A DNA stretch of 64,000 bases from assembly GCA_037954235.1 (NCBI GenBank), contig JBBMOA010000012.1, forward strand, positions 1,245,001-1,309,000, read 5' to 3'. Below the pieces are notes generated by a model that was given only the letters and a program-made list of their open reading frames with translations, was not told the origin of the DNA and ran no database searches. The translations under genes were made by a program, and so were the position numbers. Of this stretch, positions 54,780 to 64,000 are shown one piece after another. Position 1 is the first letter of the stretch. The number at the start of each line of letters is the position of its first letter. The stretch comes from Aulostomus chinensis. Taxonomy: Eukaryota > Chordata > Actinopteri > Syngnathiformes > Aulostomidae.

Positions 54780-57700
54780 TTATATATAAACACATGTGTC
54801 TTCATCCCAGTCCAACCCAAATGCACATCCATGTAATTGATAGCCTCTGATTCCAAAGTTTGGGCCGTAGCCCCCAAGTGGGACTTAACGGTACTGCAAC
54901 TGCTGTCGTTACAATCCAGTTTTTGATTTCCAGATTTGTCTGCACGACCCAAAAAGCCAGGATTGTGCCATGAAGTGCAAATTCGGACACAAACTGCTCC
55001 GTTTCCCTCAGTCCACCAAGTGCCACCATTACTCCCAGCGTGCCTGGTGGTATATAACCACTGGTGAGCTGCTGGTTTTTGCTGGTGGGTCTGATCTGAG
55101 AGTTTCAGGACTCGTGACTCCAGAATCTGTTTAGTTCCTCCTTGGTTTCCTCTTCTGAGCTGCAGCGATCAGACGGCCGGGGCCTGGACGCACGGACACT
55201 CCACCCTGAGGATTCCACTTGTCGGTGCTTCTAAGGAGGCTGCTTGCGTGTTGCGGGCCCTTGAAGTGGCCCTCTGCTGTCAGCTGCTTCACATTAACTC
55301 CACTGGTGACTCGGGAGGACGGCGTTGGAGGGAATGATGCCGTAATGATTCAATAAGGACTGCTGCGGCGGGGGTGCTGGAGCAAGCTGCGGCCTGTCAC
55401 CTGCTCCCCATAATTAAACCATCTGTGGAAGGCCAGAGGAGAGGAATCATTCATTGCTAGTTTGTGGCTCAGCCTCTTCATCTTGTCGTGTTTCCCCGTC
55501 ACCTCAGATTATTACCCTCGTGTGTTCACCCCACGAAATGTCACCCTGACAGCTTGTAGGTGGTGCTGAAGGCGTCACCTGCATCCATCGTGCAGCCAGA
55601 AGGTTCCTCACTGCTTTTGTCACGGCCAGTCAGGACCCACTGGTTTAAGGGGGAGAGAGAATTCAAAGGGAAACCAACGAGGTTTGAGAACAGACTGGAG
55701 TTCATGTCCTCTCTTCTCCAACATTTTGTCCTGGAGTCGCTGAATAAAAGCATACCAAGGTTGAGGAAGGTGTCGTCCGAGCTCCCCCCACCTCTGCACC
55801 GCCGGATCATCGGCCTGGGCCTCTTCGGCCACAAATACCTGATGACCGCAGATCATCGTTGGACGCGTCTGTCTGGAACAGTCTGGCACCGTTGGACGAT
55901 TTTAAAAAGCCTCTAATCCAAGCATCCATGAGAGGGGTTGGTTCTGCCCGTCTTACACCTCACACAAGCTCTTCGCATGTCGTAGAGGAATGGCGTTTTA
56001 TGGTGTGTCATGGTGGGTTCAGGCACACATGCTTGCTCAGGGGGTTTCTCGTGTCCTGCTGCAGCGACCTTTCATCTCTGATGGGAGCAACATCTCTCTG
56101 TGGCGTCATGTCAGAGGAGAGTCCGCCACTTTTGGTCCAGGCAGGTTTGGCCCGGCGGAGCGCCGGTGCAGGTACCGAGGTTTTGTAGTCGTGGTTTGTG
56201 CACTTCATTCTTACACAGAAATAATCCAAAATAACAGGATTGTTTGAAAGCGAGCACGGAGGAACTGTGACGCACACGGAGTGAGAACGTGACAGCGATG
56301 ACACGGACGTGCGTCTGAGCGGCTGGTTGAGTTTGAGGGTGCACCACTGGTGACGGCCAACAAGGCAGCAGCGCCTCAACACACCCGTCTGATGGAGGAC
56401 ACACCGGCGCTCACTCACATCCTTTTGATTTGCTGACACGCAGAGGGCTGGTGAATGTCAGGACAGCGAGAAAAGTTAGAGACATCTTGGCCTGTAAAGG
56501 TTCGGTTCTCTCTCGGTCCCATCCCAAGAGGCCGTAGTGACAGAATGAGGTGTCGGACAGACATTCGGATGTACGGAGCGCCTCGGGCCTCCAGATTTCT
56601 CCAGCGCTGAGGAATAACAGAAAAAAATGGAAGAAGATGGGGGGGCGTTACATGACTGGAACACTTGTTTCTTCGTGAGTGTATTTTATACTTCGTAAGA
56701 TGAAGTAAAACCCAGATCGAAGCGTCCAATTTTTGTGATTTACAGTCACTTCCACTGTGTAATTTATATTTCCTGAAGAGAGCTGATCGTAAACCAAAAA
56801 GGCGGCCGCGAAGGGAGGCCGCTTGATAAATGGCTCATGGACGAAAAGGGACACCTGATAGGCCGTTCCAGCGGAGGGGAGACAGATACTGGCCAGAAAA
56901 TAAAAACGCTTCACTCCGATCAGATAACGCCTCAATCTGTCTGGTGAAGTACGAGGTGATTGTTCCATTAAGGCTCACCACCGATTCTTTTCAATATCTT
57001 TCAGGAGGAAGTGTCCCTCTCTGAATGTCAATTGTACCCGTCGGTGCTGCTGTGGAGGCCGGCGTTCAATCAAGGCAGTAGGCGGAGACGGATCACTCGC
57101 CAATAATATTTTCCCCTGTGGATTTGCTGATGAGCAAACTGAGAGCTGAAGGTAGCGAGCAGGCCGGGGTGCTGATGGTTCCTCGGTTGTTCTGACACAG
57201 CAAGCAGATGCATGTTAGCACGGTAGAAACCGCGAGCAGGAGGGCGTTTGGTCATTCTGTTCTGATCCTTCTGACATCAGCAGGATCAGAACAGACGACT
57301 CGTCATGAATCGTGTGTCCGAATATCCGATTGTGTCTCTCCCTCTTGGACTCCAGCACAATCTAATCTCTAATCTGTGTTCAGAATCTTGTATGTGATGG
57401 GCGCGAAGGAGCGGACGTGGCGTGAGATTCTCTCCTCCAATCAAACGCCCTCCCTTTCAGACAGTAAATATGCACTTGTGTGGTGGTGCAGTGGAGCAGC
57501 GACGTCTCTTCACTCCTCACTGAGCGCCTGAAGAGCTTTGTTGCTCTCTGTTTGTGAGAAAACTGCAAAAGGATACAGGACAAGCATCTTCCTCAATGAA
57601 CTGTGTGCAGTTCCTCCTGCTGGCCAGCAGATGTCAGCACTGTCCCACCTCAGGAGTAAACAGCAGCGGACAGACGGGCATGGAGAACCCAGGTGTAGCA

Positions 57701-58850
57701 GTTCTCAGGCAGCCTGTCCAACTGGGACGGTGCAACCAGACATGATTCATAGAATCTGCAGTTTATTTGTCCGAGTCAGCAGCAGGTGAGAAGTGTCCTG
57801 TCTGCTGGCTCGGTGTCGTCTCGGTTGAGTCTCAACAACCAGACAGACGAAAGCAGCGGCTGCCTCCTGCCTGCCTGCCCACAGGCTTGACCTCTGGTTT
57901 TGATTCACTCTTGACCAGGACGACCAGAGCCCCCGAGAGACCTGATGGATGATTTGTCCTTTAATTTTGTGTGAATGAAAATATCACTATTTATAACGCC
58001 GCTGGTGAATACTAAGATCTGATTGGCTGATAGGTTTTCATTTAATTCCAGTCAAACTGTGTCTTCACCTCCTAAAGGGATGCTATGGCGGTGTGTAACC
58101 ATAGCAACAGGGAAGCAGTCACCCAATTTACAGCTTATTCCAGTTAAATCTCATGAATCTGTGTATGTACTCATCTAAGCAAGGGTCAATGTGCCAACAC
58201 AGTCTGACCTCAAATCGTCTGCCAACAAACCTCTGAATTAAAAGCAAATTTTGTCCCTCAGCACGTCATCCTCTCACGCCACCACTGGATGGCGCCTGTA
58301 AGGCCTTCACATGCCATTTGCTTATCAAACCTGTATTTCAGGCAAACAGACTGTAACTGGTATGGATATGGATTGAAGGCAGTCACATGTCTGGGATGCT
58401 GATCATCTTGCCGGTAAACACGCTGTCCATTTGCAGTCATTTACGATTTGCCAACAGCTACCCAGCGTGATCGACTGACTAGCATAACGTTAGCTTTCCC
58501 TGCGAGGAGATGAAGGGTTTAGGTTTGTCCTCCACTGCCAGCTCAGATCTTCGGATCATCCTTGTAACTGTCTATTTGCCATAAATGTTAGTATAACGTT
58601 AGCTTCCATGCTAATAGCTTAGCTCCACCTGTAAGAGCTGAGCGGACTGGATTTGTCTCTCCTGTCGACGGTCCGTCCCGTGGGCTGGTGCAGTGAGCAG
58701 TGTTGACCACGGCAATGCAGTTGTGTGAATAAATGGTCGGGTTTTTTGGCAAGAGGCAGGTGAAAGCAGGATAATTGCCCTTTAAATCTGAATTTAGTGT
58801 TCAGTGTAAAGGGTTACACTTGAATCAATGATCAGAACCCTGACTCCAAC
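54779..58850 (+). other. dpp10 intron 1, no exon seen
   Basis: Several 90-140-codon frames on both strands at 55540-56440 overlap each other and show no recognisable domain. They are treated as chance. Confidence 0.45.
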
Positions 58851-59206
58851 ATCTAATACAGTGATTCCCAACCTATGGGCCGTGGCCCCCTGGTGGGCCG
58901 CCAAATCATTTCCAAAATATTGTGGCTTTTGAATGGGGGCGCGGGGGTGTAATTATGCCTATATAGAAATAAACAGAATAATGTCCTTCATGTTAAAAAT
59001 CAGTTGCATTTAAAAGGGTATTATAGATGTTCTAATATTCTTTTTAGGGTTAGTTCAGTCCTTTATGTTCCATCTTCAATAAAAAAGCGCTCTGGGAACG
59101 CACAGTTTTGCCTCCGTATTTATGGAGTCAGAGGTGGGCCACCAACATTTTTGAGACTTAAAAGTGGGCCCTGAGTTGGAGAAGGTTGGGAACCACTGCT
59201 CTAATA
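58851..59206. mobile_element. hAT-type MITE (340 bp)
   Basis: The element spans 58859-59198. Its ends CAGTGATTCCCAACCT and AGGTTGGGAACCACTG are inverted repeats with one mismatch in 16. They resemble the Charlie-like hAT consensus CAGTGGTTCCCAACC. Flanking 8-mers ATCTAATA (58851-58858) and CTCTAATA (59199-59206) agree at 7 of 8 positions, an aged target duplication. No coding content. Confidence 0.88.
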
Positions 59207-60818
59207 GCATGGCGTCTGACAGTTATACACAAGAGCTCAAAGGCCAAATTAAACCCTTTTCTGGCGATTTCTCCTCCACTTTCAGTGACATCAAGAAAGA
59301 CTAATGAGCTCTTGTTCTCTCAACAAACCCACTAAAGCTGGTTTGCGAATCAGCCTGGTGGTCTAGTCTGCATCCATCCTGGTCTGGGTCATCTGCTCTC
59401 ATCCATTCTCAGGATCACCTCCTGAAATTCATGGGTCGTGAAACAACAGCAAGGGGGGACATGTTTGTCCCACAGGCTTGATGCAGTTTGACCGATAGCT
59501 TGATTAGCATCGAGGCTACATACTAAGCTGGATCCATTGGGCGTCTTCATTGGCACCTTTGTGTGGTGGTTTTGTCTGGGCTGTTGCTGATCCTCCCATG
59601 ATGAGTTTCTCAACCACTGGGTGGGGGCCCATTATTGGGCAAGTGCTTTCGTCACATCTCCATAATCGAAAACAAACCCAGTTGTTGATTGCACAATGGT
59701 CTTTGTGCTAACATGAGACAAAGGAATCTTGAGAGAACATACATGTTTTCCCCTCCAGTTCTTCTTGTTTTTTACATTGTCACATCTGTCACACACCTGA
59801 GTTCATCCCACACATCCTCACTCTCCAGGGAGTTCTGGCTCCCTCCACACCACAGATGTGCCGCTTAGATTACAAAAGAAACTGTAACTGTAAGTTAATG
59901 ATGCCACAAAGGGCTGCTGGCCCACAGCAGAGGGAAGCGATCAGGTTTAATTTGATCAATCTGTTCAGCATCTCACTCTCACCTGTGCAGGAACCCGGCT
60001 CCCCAGATATGCACATTGTTCTGCAGTCCACTGATAGCCGGGTCAACACAGCGCATCATTAAAATCAGCTAGATAGGCTTTGACGTGTCCCAGTGAAGAA
60101 CGTTCTCAAAGGTAAGAAAAACTGCCTTTGACTCTCTTCCCCTGCTTCCAGTCATGTACTTCTTATCACAGCTGAGGTGCTGGGCACTGCAGCTCCATGT
60201 GGTCGGGTGTCTACTTCCCTTTTGCTTTCAGGGATCGTTTTTCTGAGATTTGAGATGCTGCTTCTTTGGTCTGGGACTGGTGTCTCATGGTGATGTCTGA
60301 AATCTCTCGCGACTCCAAAGCAAAGATTTGGAGTTTCAGATTATTTAGCACAACTAGATTCAGAACAAACTTGTTTTGTTTTTCAAAAATACATTTGGAC
60401 TCATTATACTGTGATGCAGTTATTCTGTTTGGGGACAAGCAGCTGTAATCTGTAGTCTTCAATGAATTATGAATTACAAGGCTGCTCAGTGAGTATCACA
60501 CCAAAGTGTTTAAGTCCTCTGGCACAACGACAGGCTGCTCACGGTTTTCATGCCTGCAGGCACAACAGCACCTCTCCAACTCTGGCTTATTACTTAAGAC
60601 TGCACCTGCTGACCCCTAATTTTATGTTATGAGGGAAGCAAGACTGTTGAATACAGAGAAATAAATTCTTTGTTTGTGTCAAAAAATAAGGAAAATAGCA
60701 AGTTGAATGGTGTCCTTTTAAGATTGCCTCCTGAAATTCCTGATTTCATGTAGAGTTTCAAATTCATATTTAGGGAAAGTATCATATTGTCCATCATCTC
60801 CAGAGACTGACAAGAAGC
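59207..60818 (+). other. dpp10 intron 1, no exon seen
   Basis: No recognisable exon or repeat boundary. The flank just before 60819 (GTCCATCATCTCCAGAGACT) matches the flank of the family A repeats near 28.7 and 40.5 kb, so that family may extend leftward. Confidence 0.45.
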
Positions 60819-61830
60819 AGCTGAGACTCAGACTAGTTAGCTTAGCACAGTGACTGGTAGTGGGTGGGAAGTGTTAGCGTAGCTCTGTCTCTACCTGCAT
60901 TAATATCAGGAGGGTTGTGTGTAACCGTGGTGATGAATACCAGTTTAACATGAGGAGACGTTGTAGTGGTAGAATCAGACACGTGGCCGGAACTACTTTC
61001 CTGACTGGGAGCAGTGATTTGACGCAGCACCTCCAAAGCTCCACTGGAACTTGGGTCAACAGAACCAAAGGTTTGTTGAGGACTAGAAGAGCGACTGCTG
61101 CTACTGATGATGAGGAGGAGGAGGATTCCTGCTGGACACACCAGCATCCTGGACCTGAGCTAGCTGATGCTAACACTTCCCACCCACTACCAGCCATTGA
61201 GCTAAGCTAACTAGCCTGGACCTGAGCTAGCTGATGCTAACACTTCCACCCACTACCAGCCATTGGGCTAAACTAACTAGCCTGGACCTGAGCTAGCTGA
61301 TGCTTACACTTCCCACCCACTACCAGCCATTGGGCTAAACTAACTAGCCTGGACCTGAGCTAGCTGATGCTTACACTTCCCACCCACTACCAGCCATTGG
61401 GCTAAGCTAACTAGCCTGGACCTGAGCTAGCTGATGCTTACACTTCCCACCCACTACCAGCCATTGGGCTAAACTAACTAGCCTGGACCTGAGCTAGCTG
61501 ATGCTAACACTTCCCACCCACTACCAGCCATTGGGCTAAACTAACTAGCCTGGACCTGAGCTAGCTGATGCTAACACTTCCCACCCACTACCAGCTATTG
61601 GGCTAAACTAACTAACCTGGACCAGAGCTAGCTGATGCTAACACTTCCCACCCACTACCAGCTATTGGGCTAAACTAACTAGCCTGGACCTGAGCTAGCT
61701 GATGCTAACACTTCCCACCCACTACCAGCTATTGGGCTAAACTAACTAGCCTGGACCTGAGCTAGCTGATGCTAACACTTCCCACCCACTACCAGCTATT
61801 GGGCTAAACTAACTAGCCTGGGTCTCAGCT
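60819..61830. mobile_element. Fold-back element, family A, full-length with expanded right arm
   Basis: The left arm starts AGCTGAGACTCAGACTAGTT (60819) and continues through TAGTGGGTGGGAAGTGTTAG (to about 60878). Its reverse complement, GCTAACACTTCCCACCCACT … CTAAACTAACTAGCCTGGGT … CTCAGCT, closes the element at 61830. The roughly 270-bp interior has no recognisable gene; the short open frames on both strands are unremarkable. The right arm is present ten times. Confidence 0.8.
61148..61816. repeat. 67-bp minisatellite, 10 copies, made of the element's right arm
   Basis: Units start at 61148, 61215, 61281, 61348, 61415, 61482, 61549, 61616, 61683 and 61750. All are 67 bp except the second, which is 66 bp with one C lost. 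Variants cluster: CCAGCCATTG in copies 1-6 and CCAGCTATTG in copies 7-10, with GATGCTTACAC confined to copies 3-5. Confidence 0.95.
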
Positions 61831-64000
61831 CATCAAACAGACTGTGTTCTGGATAAAAAGTCATAGTCGTGAGGAAGTTTAGAACAGTTTAAATTTTACT
61901 GATATCAGTAAAATAATTTTCTAAATCCAGCTAATATCCAGACAAATTGACGCGGGTGAAGAAAACAACCTCCTCAGTGACAATAACGAGCATCAGGGAT
62001 ACGATCGCTGACACTACAAAGGACGTAATTACACACCAAACGCACACAAGCTGATCTCAACCGCACGAGTCTGATAAATTCCCTTCCCCGCTTCTCCTTT
62101 TGATGTGCAGCTTTAACCACTCGCTGGAAGAAGCACTGCAGCCTCTTAACGAGACCACAGGCCCCATTCTGTCATCGACCTCTTGTGAATTCGATTCCCC
62201 TGCCGGTGACGGCAAGGACGATGAGGTGGAATCAGGTTAGGGAACACAGAGATTAAATGAAGGGAACGCGGGTTTCCAGAGGTCTCTGTGGTTAGGCACT
62301 TCGGCCTGACTGCTGTGGCAGCGTCCCGCAGCCTCCGGCGGTGTTTGGTGAATGGAGGCAACGACCTGAAGTTCCTCCTGCTTTTGCTGTACTGCTCCTT
62401 TAGGTGTGTTTCCTCTGTTGTATATGTGAGCAATAGTGAGACAAATCCAAGCTGCAGATGTGGGACGTTCATCTGCGGGCCTGCTGCAGTGACTCTGATG
62501 CTGAATTATGAGGAATGGGCAGTTATTTGATTTATCTGCACCCGACCAACTAAATAGATATCACATGACATTGAATAGGTTTTAGAACCTCTGCGGTAGA
62601 AGACTCGACCCAGTACAGAGGAGGGTGAGGAACTAATGACGGTTTGGAGGAAGGAACCCCTCCAGACCCTCGTGCCACAGTGCTGAGGTGAATCCTCAGT
62701 TTGCCTGTGATAGCATGTCTTTATTCAACCAACACTTCCTGCTACATTGCTGCAACTGTCAGGGTTCTGCGCTTGCACCCTCCATGATGAGAAAACAGAC
62801 TTTTTGTGTAAAACTGATGGACTTCCTCTCCAATCAGTAACCGCTGTCCATGTTTTTGTCTCCCTCCTGCAGGGACACTAACTCCTAACCATAAAATGCC
62901 TGATATTTTTCATTGTTAGCGTGATGCTGCAGCTTCAGGTACCTCGGCAGCATTAATGCACCGTGCTGCTCTGGCAGCAGACCATTTGCTTTGGTCAATT
63001 TATGGTTTATAGTTTGCTGCTATTGACCTGCCTCCTGGGTGCGCATCCGCCCCCTCCCTCAGCAACGGCACCTCTTGCCCAGGCATGAAATTGACCTTGG
63101 CCTGCAGGCTTGAGGCTGAGATAAGCCCCAGCAGGCACGATAAAAAACAGATTCCACCAGCACCCACGGAATAAGGGGTGGAAGCGCAGCCTTGGGGGCA
63201 TGACGTCAGAGCTTTTATTGTCCCTTCCTCTGCTAGCCAGGAGAGGCAGCCCACCTGCCTGACCATTCTCCTGTGCGGCATATTAAAATTCATGAGCTAC
63301 GATGCTGCGGAGCTATGAGCTGCATTTGAATGCCAAGGTTTATGGCGGCGTACTTCCTCTGCAGATCCTCAGGGATGAACCGCATGAGATTAGAAGAGAC
63401 GGTGGGGAGAGAGAGAGAGAGGGAGGAGAGGAGGAGATAAAGGAAGGGTGTTCAGTTGAAGCTTCAACCCTGCTGACGTACTGAACGCTTCAGCTGAACC
63501 TCTGCTACGTGTTCATGTGACACCAGCAACAGAATGCTCTGTTTACCTTTGGGGAAGGGTTGTGTTTACATTTTAAAACCAGAGTACACAGCTATGCTAG
63601 TAGTGCTAATCAATGCTAAAATAAATCTGCATGCTAACATGCTAATGACTAGCAAATATATCCTGAGTTGCTATGCTCATCTGTCTGGTCTGTCGATCAA
63701 TGAAACAGCAGGATTGCTCGCCAGCACGAACACCAAAACCAACCTTGAAGTTTCAGTGACCGACCTCAGATGGAAAGGTTTCCTGCAACAGAACGCCAGA
63801 ACATCTGAGATTACAAACTCACTGCCTGCAGGACCTCGCTTTAAAAACTCTGATTGTCCCCAAACCTTGAGGGTGCAAGAGATACAGTTCTAACCAACAA
63901 ACCTCTCCCCCTCCTCGTCCTACAATGCTACATTGTTCTAGCTTCAGTAGCATTTGACTTTACGTCCCGGAATTCAGATGCACTCATCCAGCACAACCTC
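61831..64000 (+). other. dpp10 intron 1 continuation, no exon seen
   Basis: No exon supported. About 62915-63350 lacks repeat character and includes CATATTAAAATTCATGAGCT and TGAATGCCAAGGTTTATGGC. By appearance it could be a conserved non-coding element. A short GA-rich run lies at 63405-63440. Confidence 0.45.

Noticed and set aside
55541..56440. Cluster of 90-140-codon frames on both strands
   Set aside because: Frames overlap on opposite strands, have no recognisable motif, and several use non-ATG starts; chance is the simplest explanation.
46150..64000. Second dpp10 exon (conserved PPQRNWKG plus membrane anchor)
   Set aside because: Looked for in the plus-strand frames and not found; the intron probably extends past the window.

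Overview
The window is vertebrate nuclear DNA, most likely from a ray-finned (teleost) fish. The evidence is two intronless fish-type odorant receptor genes, a Tc1-like element with direct repeats inside its terminal repeat, hAT-type elements, a tRNA-derived SINE, a retrotransposon of the restriction-like-endonuclease class, very many (TG)n arrays, and a 5' exon matching dpp10. Gene density is low. Most long open frames are products of repeats or of non-ATG starts and are not genes.

Layout. 1-4.5 kb: AT-rich microsatellite, a rearranged Tc1 end, then a dead non-LTR retrotransposon on the minus strand split by a SINE-like insert. 6.2-12.5 kb: two complete odorant receptor genes in tail-to-tail orientation (6249-7175 plus, 11599-12531 minus). 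Between them lies a 975-bp retroposon with a 14-bp target duplication and the relic of a small membrane/coiled-coil reading frame. 13.6-14.5 kb: a hAT element with a perfect 8-bp target duplication and a decayed BED zinc-finger exon. 14.5-43 kb: intergenic DNA with no exon I can support. It holds microsatellites, a SINE, copies of a fold-back repeat, a pair of longer dispersed repeats, and a 13-bp tandem array of seven CRE-like sites. 43.1-45.2 kb: a minisatellite with higher-order structure, next to a second copy of the SINE-like element and a fold-back MITE with perfect 43-bp arms.

46 kb to the end: a CpG-rich segment holds the first coding exon of dpp10 (46090-46149, plus). It encodes the MNQTA-type N-terminus of this Kv4 potassium-channel auxiliary subunit, followed by a splice donor. 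I found no second exon, so 46150-64000 is read as intron 1. This intron carries three TG arrays close to the donor, an 8-copy G-rich 43-bp minisatellite, an approximately 80-copy 28-bp pyrimidine-rich minisatellite (open in all three plus frames), a hAT MITE, and a fold-back element whose right arm has expanded to ten 67-bp copies.

The two receptors would act in olfactory neurons and dpp10 in neuronal excitability. Nothing in the sequence links them functionally. The least familiar items are the 7849-8823 retroposon, the CRE-like array, and the terminal-repeat-to-minisatellite conversion near 61 kb.
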